64,000 nucleotides of DNA from Achromobacter kerstersii (lineage in GTDB: Bacteria > Pseudomonadota > Gammaproteobacteria > Burkholderiales > Burkholderiaceae_B): NCBI RefSeq assembly GCF_902859595.1, contig NZ_CADIJQ010000002.1, positions 493,661-557,660 on the forward strand, written 5' to 3'. Under the pieces are notes generated by a model. That model saw nothing but the letters and a program-made list of their open reading frames with translations, was not told where the DNA came from and did no database searches. The translations under genes and the position numbers were made by a program. Below, in pieces: positions 37,837 to 46,936 of the stretch (positions are counted from its first letter, which is position 1; every line of letters begins with the position of its first letter).

Positions 37837-38757
37837 ATGGAAAACGCATCATCAGTAGGCCAGCCATACGTCGCTGGCGTACCTACGCAAGAATCAGCGG
37901 TGTCGGCGGTGTCCTGGGCGGCCGTTTTCGCGGGCGCGGTGATTGCCGCCGCGCTGTCGCTTGCGTTATTCGCCGGCGGCACGGGCCTGGGTTTTCTGTC
38001 GGTCTCGCCGTGGAGCGACGAGGGCATGTCGGCCCCCGCCGTTGGCATCAGCATCATTGTGTGGATGCTGTTCACGCAGATCATTTCTTACGGCATCGGC
38101 GGCTATGTGGCTGGCCGCTTGCGTACGAAATGGGTCGACGTGCATTCGGATGAAGTCTATTTCCGCGACACTGCCCATGGCTTTCTGGTGTGGGCGCTGA
38201 GCGCGGTGGTCAGCGCCGCGCTGTTGGGGTCCGCGATTGCGACGGTGGCTTCCGGCGCCGCGAAAACGGGCGCGACAGTTGCAGCCGGTGCGGGCGCGGC
38301 GGTTACCGCCACGGCAGCGGCTGGCGCTGCGGGTGCAGGGGGCGGCGGCATGGATCGGGCAACCGAATACCTGACCGACACGCTGCTGCGTTCGGACCGG
38401 CCCGATGCTGGCGGCGACCGCAATGCGGCCAAGACTGAAGTGGGCCGCATCGTGGCGATGAGCCTGGCGCGCGGCGACATCACGCCCGAAGACCGCGACT
38501 ACGTCGTGAAGGTGGTGGCTGCACAAACCGGCCTGGACCCCGCCGTGGCGCAACGCCGTGTCGAGCAGACCATCGCCAACGCCAAGAAGGCGGCGGCAGA
38601 CGCCAAGCAAAAGGCCAAGGAAGCGGCCGATGCCGCGCGCAAGGCAGCCGCTGCATTCGCGCTGTGGGGCTTCGCCTCGATGCTGATCGGCGCCTTCGTG
38701 GCAAGCTTGTCGGCTACGTGGGGCGGCAAGCGCCGGGATATGCTGCGCCGTCTGTAA
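37837..38757 (+). CDS. Membrane protein with long helical cytoplasmic part, unknown function
   Basis: 306 residues. Hydrophobic segments lie at about 24-50, 65-88 and 108-135, the last running into a Gly/Ala-rich stretch. A soluble region (about 165-235) contains SLARGDITPEDRDYVVKVVAAQTGLDPAVAQRRVEQ, then a Lys/Ala-rich coiled coil, and a final hydrophobic segment at about 273-295. No enzymatic motif is seen. It follows the 24-residue peptide, and the two may act together at the membrane. Confidence 0.78.
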   Translation: MENASSVGQPYVAGVPTQESAVSAVSWAAVFAGAVIAAALSLALFAGGTGLGFLSVSPWSDEGMSAPAVGISIIVWMLFTQIISYGIGGYVAGRLRTKWVDVHSDEVYFRDTAHGFLVWALSAVVSAALLGSAIATVASGAAKTGATVAAGAGAAVTATAAAGAAGAGGGGMDRATEYLTDTLLRSDRPDAGGDRNAAKTEVGRIVAMSLARGDITPEDRDYVVKVVAAQTGLDPAVAQRRVEQTIANAKKAAADAKQKAKEAADAARKAAAAFALWGFASMLIGAFVASLSATWGGKRRDMLRRL

Positions 38758-38779
38758 TTGTGGATGTGTAGTGAAGGGC

Positions 38780-38839
38780 GTCCCACGATGGGGTGTTCCG
38801 TGATGGGGCGTCCCGTGATGGGGCGTTCCGTGATGGGGC
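38780..38839. repeat. 15-bp tandem repeat, four copies
   Basis: Units at 38780-38794, 38795-38809, 38810-38824 and 38825-38839 follow the pattern GTTCCGTGATGGGGC; two copies are identical and the others differ by one to four bases. They lie between the stop of the 306-residue protein and the terminator at 38896. Confidence 0.9.
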
Positions 38840-38895
38840 GCCCCGATCCTTGTGGCGTCGTTGCCCGCGCCGCAATGTTGCCCACACCGCAATGC

Positions 38896-38925
38896 AAAAG
38901 GCCCTCACCGAAGTGAGGGCCTTTT
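38896..38925. terminator. Intrinsic terminator, usable on both strands
   Basis: A 13-bp stem (38896-38908 with 38913-38925) with loop CGAA; on the minus strand the loop is TTCG and a T-run follows. It probably ends the tRNA-Met transcript and may also stop transcription from the plus-strand gene. Confidence 0.85.
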
Positions 38926-38932
38926 TAATTCT

Positions 38933-39009
38933 TGGTGGCGCATCCCTGATTCGAACAGGGGACCTGCGGATTATGATTCCGTCGCTCTAACCGGCTGAGC
39001 TAATGCGCC
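38933..39009 (-). tRNA. tRNA-Met (CAT)
   Basis: 77 nt including encoded CCA. Acceptor stem GGCGCAT/ATGCGCC, D-arm GCTC/GAGC, anticodon loop ATCATAA with anticodon CAT, and T-arm CCCTG TTCGAAT CAGGG are all present. CAT could also mark the tRNA-Ile read by lysidine; elongator Met is the better guess. The top anticodon-stem pair is an A-C mismatch. Confidence 0.9.
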
Positions 39010-39129
39010 AATCCTTGTTCGCTGTTCAGTAGCTACTTGTTAGTAGTGCTGAGCAACGAAGAACGAAATTCTAGCATGAAACTTTTTTCGTTTGCAAGCG
39101 GGTGCGGCGCAAAAAATTTAAGAAGCGTT

Positions 39130-40446
<1,317 letters not shown>

Positions 40447-40481
40447 GGCGATCCTCCAGTGGCGTTGAGGGCAGGTCCGCG

Positions 40482-41459
40482 TCAGGCGCGGGCGCTGAAA
40501 ACGGAGAACCAGCCGCGGGCATCCGACCAGTGCACCACGTCGCGAAAGCCCGCGCGTTGCAGCAGATCGGTAAACGCGTCTGGCGTGAATTTGTAGGAAT
40601 TTTCGGTGTGGATGCGTTCGCCAGCGGTGAATTCGCGTGCGCCGCCGGGCCATGTCACGCGGACGGCGCGTTGGGCTTCCAGGTGCATTTCAATGCGCGA
40701 GCGCTGGCTGTTGAACAGCGCCACGTGACGCCAGTCGGCCACGTCGAAGTCGGTGTCCAGCACGGTGTTCACGTGGCGTAGCAGGTTCAGGTTGAAGGCG
40801 GCGGTCAGATGCAGGGCATCGTCGTACGCGGGTTCCAGCACCTGCTTGGATTTGACGCGGTCCACCCCCACCAGCAAGCCGCCGCCGTCGCATTGCGCGC
40901 GGATGCGTTGCAGCATGGCTAGCGCGTCGTCGGGGCTCAGGTTGCCGATGCTGGAGCCGGGGTAAAAGAACAGGCGGTGGTCGGCCGGCACATTGGAAGG
41001 CAGCGCCAGCGTCTGGGAAAAATCCTGGCCGATCGCGGTCACGCTCAGGTCGGGATACGCCAGGCGCAGCCGCCGCACGGCGGCTTGCAGGTAGTCGGCC
41101 GAGATGTCGATGGGAATGTAATGCCGTGGACGCAGACGAGCGAACAGGTTTTCAGCTTTGACGCAGTCGCCCGCACCCAGGTCGATCATGGACGTGATCT
41201 CGCCCACATGCCGGGCGATGTCTGCGCCGTGTCGCTGGAAAATCTCGGCTTCGCAGCGAGTCGGGTAGTACTCCGGCAACTGCGTGATGGCGGTGAACAG
41301 CGACGAACCGAGCGCGTCGTACAAGAACTTGGGATCGATATGGGCGGGATCGTCCAGCAGACCGTCCCGCAGTTCAGCTTGTTCGGGACTTGGGGCCTGA
41401 GAACCACGCGCCAGGAAAGCCGGCGCGGCATGGGCAAGCACTGCAGAAGGGGAAACCAT
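40482..41459 (-). CDS. egtD: L-histidine N-alpha-methyltransferase EgtD
   Basis: 325 residues. It methylates histidine three times with S-adenosylmethionine to hercynine. The SAM-binding motif IDLGAGDCVKAENL is at about residue 92-105. Further family segments are YIPIDISADYL, FFYPGSSIGNLSP and HTENSYKFT. The ATG at 41459 has AGGAAA about 8 nt upstream; an in-frame start at 41495 would add 12 residues. It is the first gene of the egtD-egtB operon and divergent from the DUF883 gene. Confidence 0.94.
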   Translation of the reverse strand: MVSPSAVLAHAAPAFLARGSQAPSPEQAELRDGLLDDPAHIDPKFLYDALGSSLFTAITQLPEYYPTRCEAEIFQRHGADIARHVGEITSMIDLGAGDCVKAENLFARLRPRHYIPIDISADYLQAAVRRLRLAYPDLSVTAIGQDFSQTLALPSNVPADHRLFFYPGSSIGNLSPDDALAMLQRIRAQCDGGGLLVGVDRVKSKQVLEPAYDDALHLTAAFNLNLLRHVNTVLDTDFDVADWRHVALFNSQRSRIEMHLEAQRAVRVTWPGGAREFTAGERIHTENSYKFTPDAFTDLLQRAGFRDVVHWSDARGWFSVFSARA

Positions 41460-41789
41460 GCGTTCATTTCCTTTTTTTAGGCGGTTGAAGCGCATTGCAA
41501 GGGGCTATTGTGGCGGCCAGGGGGGTTGCGGTGTCAAGCGCTAAGCCAATGAATGCAATGGACTTTTACGAAATTGAGGCGGTCGTCACGCTTGTTGCGG
41601 CGGCACGTCTTGCCTTGCCCTTAGCAAGTTTCGCTCCGCTGAAATATCGAATTACGGCTGGTTGCCAAAGCTCGGGCGAAAGCGCCGAATGATCGGCACA
41701 ATGGGGACATGGTCAAACGAGCATCTGGCCGGACACAGCGATGTGTCCGGCCAGGCACTTGAGAAGGCCCAACTTCATAAGGAGCGACT
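41460..41789. other. Divergent promoter region of egtD and the DUF883 gene
   Basis: 330 bp without a credible gene. It holds the promoters of two divergent units. The only distinct element seen is the strong hairpin at 41725-41754, close to the DUF883 start. Confidence 0.55.
41725..41754 (+). promoter_or_regulatory. Perfect 13-bp hairpin with GCGA loop in a 5' leader
   Basis: CTGGCCGGACACA (41725-41737) pairs perfectly with TGTGTCCGGCCAG (41742-41754). The loop is GCGA, a stable GNRA type. It ends 35 nt before the DUF883 ATG and has no T-run, so it is a structured leader element rather than a normal terminator. Confidence 0.65.
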
Positions 41790-42122
41790 ATGAATCGAAA
41801 GCACCAACGCGCCGAGATGGCTCTGCATCGCGACCGGGTCAACGACAGCTTTCACGAGCTGCTTGCGGGCACGGAAGACCTTTTGCGTTCGACGGCTTCT
41901 TATACCGGCTCCGAAATCGAATCGGCCCGTGCGCGTTTGAAGCAGCAGTTGGCCGAAGCGCGCGACCACTCGCGCGACTGGGAAGGCGCCGCGCGGGAAC
42001 GCGCGTATCGCGCCAAGGCCTATGCCGATGAGTATGTGCACGAGCACGCCTGGAAGTCGGTTGGCGTGGCGGCACTGGTTGGCGCCCTGCTGGGGTGCCT
42101 GGTGGCAAGCGGCCGGCGCTAA
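41790..42122 (+). CDS. DUF883 / ElaB-YqjD family protein
   Basis: 110 residues. A helical, charged N-terminal part (about 1-85) is followed by one C-terminal membrane segment (VGVAALVGALLGCLVASGRR), as in E. coli ElaB and YqjD, inner-membrane proteins that bind ribosomes in stationary phase. ATAAGGAG precedes the ATG. A strong hairpin sits in the leader. The next gene encodes a phospholipase-D family protein. Confidence 0.85.
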   Translation: MNRKHQRAEMALHRDRVNDSFHELLAGTEDLLRSTASYTGSEIESARARLKQQLAEARDHSRDWEGAARERAYRAKAYADEYVHEHAWKSVGVAALVGALLGCLVASGRR

Positions 42123-42134
42123 GCCGCCGTTGCC

Positions 42135-43622
42135 ATGAGGCCGTCTCCGGCTGCGGGCCGGATAGTAACGGGGCCGGGCACGCTCAGCGGGTTGCCCGGC
42201 ACGCTGCCCGGCGTACGCCGTTGGGCGCAGGCGCTGATGCTGGCCTGCGCCACCCTCATGCTGGCCGCCTGCGCCAGCGTGCCTGATGCGCAGGAGCGTC
42301 AGGCGCGCAAGGCGCAAGCCGGCTTGTCCGCCGATGCGGCCCGCGACAGTTACCGCCAAGGGCAGGGCATTGCGGCGGATGCGAAGACGCCCAAAGATGA
42401 TTTCCTGGCGCGCCATTTGGCCGTTGAACAAGCCGTCAGCGGCACACCTCTCATGGCAGGCAACCGCGTGCGGCTGCTGGCCGACGGCCCGAGCACCTAT
42501 CAAGCCATGCTGCAATCCATCCGGCAGGCGCGCCGGTATGTGCACATGGAAACCTATATTTTCGATGACGACGCGGAAGGCGCACGCTTTGCCGACGCGC
42601 TGATTGGCGCGCGCAACCGGGGCGCCGAAGTGTCGTTGATGGTGGATGCCGTGGGCACCATCAAAACGCCTGATGCGCTGTTCCAGCGGTTGCGCGATGC
42701 TGGCGTGCAGGTCGCCGTGTTCAACCCCGTGAATCCGGCAAGCGCCCGTGCGGGCTGGTCGCCGAATCAGCGCAACCACCGCAAGGTGCTGGTGGTGGAC
42801 GGCAAGGTCGGCTACGTGGGCGGTATCAACGTCAGCAGCGTGTATGAATCATCGCCAGGCTCGGGATCGAGCTCAGTGGTCGGGGCAAGCGGCGGCGGCG
42901 CGGATACCAAGGCAAAGGGCGACGCCAAGGCTGCGCCCTGGCGCGACACGCATCTGCGCATTGAAGGCCCGGCGGTGGCGCAGGTGGAGCAGGTGATTCA
43001 GGCGGGTTGGGCGTCGCAATCCGACGAACCGATCAAGGGCGGCGGCACCAACATTGCGCCGGCGGTGGGCGCCACCAGCGTGCGCATCCTGGCCAACCAG
43101 CCTGATCGCAGCGACGGCTACACGGTCTACCTGACGCTGATGTCCGCGTTCGAAAGCGCGCAAAAATCCATCCACATCACGATGGCGTACTTCGTGCCGG
43201 ACCCGGCTTTCATCGATGCTTTGTCCAGCGCCGCGCAGCGTGGCGTGGACGTGGTGCTGGTGCTGCCCGGGTTCAGCGATTCGTCGCTGGTGTTCAACGC
43301 GGGGCGCTCGCATTACACCGACTTGCTGCGCGCCGGCGTGAAGCTCTACGAACGGCGCGACGCCCTGCTGCATGCAAAGACGGCTGTAGTCGACGGCGTG
43401 TGGTCGACGGTTGGGTCCAGCAACATGGATTGGCGCAGCTTTGCGTTGAACTATGAGATCAACGCAGTGGTGCTGGGGCCGGAATTCGCGGGCGAAATGG
43501 AAGCGTTGTTCCAGCGCGATGTGGCGGATTCGGTGCAGATCACGCCAGAAGCGTGGCGCAACCGAGGCGCCGACGACCGCTTCATGGAGTTCTTCTCGCG
43601 GATGTTCGAGCGCTGGCTGTAG
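42135..43622 (+). CDS. Phospholipase D / cardiolipin synthase family lipoprotein
   Basis: 495 residues. Two HKD motifs are intact: NHRKVLVVDGKVGYVGG (about 213-229) and HAKTAVVDGVWSTVGSSN (about 415-432). These mark the PLD superfamily, which includes bacterial cardiolipin synthases. The N-terminus has a hydrophobic stretch ending in the lipobox LAAC, so it is likely a lipoprotein and not a double-spanning ClsA. Gly/Ser-rich linkers interrupt the first half (about 245-262). The start at 42135 may be too early; an ATG at 42237 also fits. A tandem repeat overlaps the stop codon. Confidence 0.85.
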   Translation: MRPSPAAGRIVTGPGTLSGLPGTLPGVRRWAQALMLACATLMLAACASVPDAQERQARKAQAGLSADAARDSYRQGQGIAADAKTPKDDFLARHLAVEQAVSGTPLMAGNRVRLLADGPSTYQAMLQSIRQARRYVHMETYIFDDDAEGARFADALIGARNRGAEVSLMVDAVGTIKTPDALFQRLRDAGVQVAVFNPVNPASARAGWSPNQRNHRKVLVVDGKVGYVGGINVSSVYESSPGSGSSSVVGASGGGADTKAKGDAKAAPWRDTHLRIEGPAVAQVEQVIQAGWASQSDEPIKGGGTNIAPAVGATSVRILANQPDRSDGYTVYLTLMSAFESAQKSIHITMAYFVPDPAFIDALSSAAQRGVDVVLVLPGFSDSSLVFNAGRSHYTDLLRAGVKLYERRDALLHAKTAVVDGVWSTVGSSNMDWRSFALNYEINAVVLGPEFAGEMEALFQRDVADSVQITPEAWRNRGADDRFMEFFSRMFERWL

Positions 43623-43699
43623 TGGGCTGTAGTGGGCCGTCGTTGGCCGCAGTTGGCCGTCGTACGCTTAGCCGTTGCTGAACATCCGTTGCTGAACAT
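43616..43699. repeat. 10-bp tandem repeat x5 followed by 14-bp repeat x2
   Basis: Five degenerate 10-bp units (consensus GCCGTAGTTG, starts 43616, 43626, 43636, 43646, 43656) begin in the last codons of the phospholipase-like gene and contain its stop. Then CCGTTGCTGAACAT occurs twice at 43672-43685 and 43686-43699. Confidence 0.8.
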
Positions 43700-43721
43700 C
43701 CGCTGTCTGTTGCCTTGAAAC

Positions 43722-45362
43722 TTAAGCGCGATGCTCCGCCAGCGCCGTCGTGATGTCTTGCGTGGGTTGGAACGAGCTTGCCTGCGCCATCGCCCAACCC
43801 ACCCTGAAGACTTGATGGCGGAATTCACCGCGCAGCAATTCGCCCGGCGCCAGTTCGGGGAACAGCGCGGACAGCAGGCGGATTTCGCTGGACGAAATGC
43901 GGCGCGCGATATGGTGCGGACGCAATTGGCCCGGGTGAGTCAGGCCGGCTGCCGCCAGCAGTTCGGCCAGCGCATGCAGCGTGTTGCGATGGAAGAACGT
44001 CACGCGCTGCGCCTTGTCTGGCACGACCAGCGCGCGTTGGCGCAGCGGGTCTTGCGTGGTGACGCCAGTGGGGCATTTGCCGGTGTGGCAGGCCTGCGCC
44101 TGAATACAGCCAATGGCAAACATGAAGCCGCGCGCGGCGTTGCACCAGTCGGCGCCCATCGCCATGACGCGCGCCATGTCGAAAGCGGTGATGATCTTGC
44201 CGGACGCGCCCAGCTTGATGCGGTCGCGCAGGTTCACGCCGATCAGCGTGTTGTGCACCAGGCGCAGCGCCTCGCGCAGCGGCGTGCCGACGTGGTCGAC
44301 AAATTCGACGGGCGCCGCGCCCGTGCCGCCTTCCGCGCCATCCACCACGATGAAGTCCGGCGTGATGCCGGTTTCCAGCATGGCCTTCACGATGGCGAAC
44401 CATTCCCATGGGTGGCCCACGCAGAACTTGAAGCCCACGGGTTTGCCGCCTGAAAGTTCGCGCAGGCGCGCCACGAATTTCATCAGGCCGATGGGGGAGT
44501 CAAACGCCGAATGGCTGGCCGGCGAATTGCAGTCTTGCCAGGCCGCCACACCGCGCGCTTCGGCGATCTCGGGCGTGACCTTGCCGGCAGGCAGGATGCC
44601 GCCATGTCCGGGCTTGGCGCCCTGCGACAGCTTGATTTCGATCATCTTCACCTGCGGCGTACAGGCGTTCTTTACAAAGGCTTCTTCCGAGAAGGCGCCG
44701 TGCTCGTCGCGGCAGCCGAAGTAGCCCGAGCCAATGTTCCACACCAGGCTGCCGCCGGGTTGGCGGTGGTAGCGGCTGATGCCGCCTTCGCCCGTGTCAT
44801 GCGCAAAGTCGCCTTGGCGTGCGCCTTCATTCAGCGCCAGAATCGCGTTGGCGGACAGGGCGCCAAAGCTCATCGCCGACACGTTGAACGCCGACATCGA
44901 ATAGGGCTGCTTGCAGTCCGGCCCGCCCACCGTGACGCGGAAATCCGTATCGTTGATGTGCGACGGCGACATGGAATGGTTGATCCATTCGTAGCGGTCG
45001 CCGTAGACGTCTTCCTGCGTGCCGAAGGGGCGCTTGTCGATCTCGCGCTTGGCGCGCTGATACACGATGGAGCGTTGCGCGCGCGAGAACGGCGCGGCTT
45101 GCGTGTCGTCTTCCAGGAAGTACTGGCGGATCTCGGGGCGGATGAATTCGAACAGGAAGCGCAGGTTGCCCAGCACGGGGTAGTTGCGCCGGATGGCGTG
45201 GCGGGTCTGGATCAGGTCATAGACACCCAGCACGCCCAACGCCGCCAGCGGCACCGCCGCCCATAGCCACCAGAGTGAACTGGTGATGGCCAGGAAGGCG
45301 GTGATGGCCGCGCCTGCCAGGGTCAATATAAAGGCCGTGTAGCGGCCGACAAACCAGCTCAT
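43722..45362 (-). CDS. FMN-binding glutamate synthase-like protein
   Basis: 546 residues. The N-terminus has two hydrophobic segments (about 8-24 and 27-50), unusual for a glutamate synthase domain and suggesting membrane attachment. The rest is the glutamate-synthase alpha-subunit FMN/synthase domain: MSFGALSANAILALNEGA, GEGGISRYHR, GAKPGHGGILPAGKV, GAEGGTGAAPVEFVDHVG and CHTGKCPTGVTTQ. The amidotransferase domain of true GltB is absent, and no beta subunit lies nearby. The real reaction is unknown. GGAGAGG precedes the ATG at 45362. Confidence 0.88.
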   Translation of the reverse strand: MSWFVGRYTAFILTLAGAAITAFLAITSSLWWLWAAVPLAALGVLGVYDLIQTRHAIRRNYPVLGNLRFLFEFIRPEIRQYFLEDDTQAAPFSRAQRSIVYQRAKREIDKRPFGTQEDVYGDRYEWINHSMSPSHINDTDFRVTVGGPDCKQPYSMSAFNVSAMSFGALSANAILALNEGARQGDFAHDTGEGGISRYHRQPGGSLVWNIGSGYFGCRDEHGAFSEEAFVKNACTPQVKMIEIKLSQGAKPGHGGILPAGKVTPEIAEARGVAAWQDCNSPASHSAFDSPIGLMKFVARLRELSGGKPVGFKFCVGHPWEWFAIVKAMLETGITPDFIVVDGAEGGTGAAPVEFVDHVGTPLREALRLVHNTLIGVNLRDRIKLGASGKIITAFDMARVMAMGADWCNAARGFMFAIGCIQAQACHTGKCPTGVTTQDPLRQRALVVPDKAQRVTFFHRNTLHALAELLAAAGLTHPGQLRPHHIARRISSSEIRLLSALFPELAPGELLRGEFRHQVFRVGWAMAQASSFQPTQDITTALAEHRA

Positions 45363-45414
45363 AGTCCTCTCCGTATTGCGGAATGGAGCAACCATACACC
45401 AGCTCACCCCCCAG

Positions 45415-45442
45415 AAAAAAAAGACCCCCTTAATTAAGGGGG
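45415..45442 (-). terminator. Intrinsic terminator of the YeeE-type transporter gene
   Basis: An 18-bp perfect palindrome (45425-45442, CCCCCTTAATTAAGGGGG) is followed on the minus strand by a run of eight T (45422-45415). Confidence 0.85.
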
Positions 45443-45489
45443 CCGATTCTGGAACACTGTTTTTCAGTGCCGGGGTTAAGCCGCGTGGC

Positions 45490-46716
45490 TTAGCAGCTGG
45501 ACGCAGGCGGCGTCTTCTCAACCGCCAGCCCGAAAGCCGGGCGCAAATGCACGCCCAGGGCGCTGCCAGCGAATGCGGCCGGCAGCCACAGCCAGGCATG
45601 CAGGCTGCCCGACAGGATGCCGCTGAAGTAGGCGCCGATGTTGCAGCCGAAAGCCAGGCGTGAGCCATAGCCCAGCAGCAGGCCGCCAATGACGGCGCCG
45701 GCCAGCGAACGCGCGGGCACTTTCCACACAGGGGCGAACTTGCCCGCTGCGCTGGCCGCGGCCAGCGCGCCCAGCATCAGGCCGATGTCCATGACGGTCG
45801 TGACGTCTTGGCGCAGCGGTGCGCCCAGCGAGGGCTGCTTGCTCCAGTAGGTCCAGGTCGCCACGTCGCCGCTGACGGCGTTCAGGGCCTTGGCGCCCCA
45901 CAGCGCAAAGGCTGACGTGATGCCCCACGGGCGGCCGGCCAGCGCCAACGTGGCAAAGTTCAGAACGACCAGCGCCACCCCGCCCCAGATCAGCGGCCAC
46001 GGGCCTTGCAGCAGCGACACCGGACGCGCGGTGCGCGATGCAAACGACACCACATGACCGTGGCGGCGCTTCTCAAGCGCGGTGGCCACCCAGGCGATCA
46101 GCGCGAACACGGCCAGGTTGGCGGCAAGCGCCGGCGCCAGGCCCCAGGTCTTGATCAGCGACGTGGGCGCCAGCGCGGGCAGCGCCGACCACCAGCCGAA
46201 GTTGGCGGTGGCAATCACCGAACCGATGATGAAGAACAGCAAGGTCACCAGCATGCGGGTATTGCCGCCGCCCACTGCGAACAGCGTGCCCGAGGCGCAA
46301 CCGCCGCCCAACTGCATGCCGATGCCAAAGAGGAAGGCGCCCAGCACCACGGACACCCCCGGCGGCGAGACAAATCCCGTGACGGGCTGGCCGAACAGCG
46401 AGCCCGATGCCAGGAAAGGGAAGAACAGCAGCACGCCCACGCCCAGCATGAACATTTGCGCGCGCAGCCCCGCGCTCCGGCGATCCGACACGAACACGCG
46501 CCATGCTTGCGTGAAGCCGAAAGAGGCGTGGTACAGCGTGACGCCCAGCAGCGCACCGACCACCCACAGCGCGCCTTGGCGCCAGCTGACGGTCTGGTTC
46601 AGATAGAGTGCGCCGGCCAGCAGCAGCAACAGTGCAATCCAAAGCGGCTTGCGGTTGATCTGGATGGGCGGCAGGGCCGAAGAGGGCAGGGGCAGGGTCG
46701 AGGCGTTGGAGCTCAT
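45490..46716 (-). CDS. YeeE/YedE family sulfur (thiosulfate) transporter
   Basis: 408 residues with about ten hydrophobic segments. Cys-containing motifs of thiosulfate permeases are visible: LGGGCASGTLFAVGGGN (about 138-154) and RLAFGCNIGAYFSG (about 360-372). The family moves thiosulfate or other small sulfur compounds. The start at 46716 has no strong ribosome site but fits the family. Its own terminator follows at 45415-45442. An inverted repeat at 46835-46851 upstream is a candidate regulator site. Confidence 0.86.
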   Translation of the reverse strand: MSSNASTLPLPSSALPPIQINRKPLWIALLLLLAGALYLNQTVSWRQGALWVVGALLGVTLYHASFGFTQAWRVFVSDRRSAGLRAQMFMLGVGVLLFFPFLASGSLFGQPVTGFVSPPGVSVVLGAFLFGIGMQLGGGCASGTLFAVGGGNTRMLVTLLFFIIGSVIATANFGWWSALPALAPTSLIKTWGLAPALAANLAVFALIAWVATALEKRRHGHVVSFASRTARPVSLLQGPWPLIWGGVALVVLNFATLALAGRPWGITSAFALWGAKALNAVSGDVATWTYWSKQPSLGAPLRQDVTTVMDIGLMLGALAAASAAGKFAPVWKVPARSLAGAVIGGLLLGYGSRLAFGCNIGAYFSGILSGSLHAWLWLPAAFAGSALGVHLRPAFGLAVEKTPPASSC

Positions 46717-46834
46717 GGGTATCCCGATGGGATGGGTATCGTCAAAGCAAACGGGCGCATTGAGGGCGCCCGTGGGAATGTTGGAAGTTTAAGGCGGAGC
46801 GCAAATCTCCCAAACCAATAAATTCCGCTTGAAT

Positions 46835-46851
46835 AATAACTAAAAGTTATT
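46835..46851. promoter_or_regulatory. Inverted repeat upstream of the sulfur transporter
   Basis: AATAACT-AAA-AGTTATT is a perfect 7-3-7 dyad in an AT-rich stretch, about 120 bp upstream of the transporter start. A LysR-type regulator such as CysB could bind there; this is inferred. Confidence 0.4.
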
Positions 46852-46936
46852 AAGAGCTGAGTCGCTTGCCGCCGCCACAGATGGCGTTCCAGACAATGCG
46901 CCAGGCTGCGGCGAAGTCGGCGGCGAGCAACGACGG

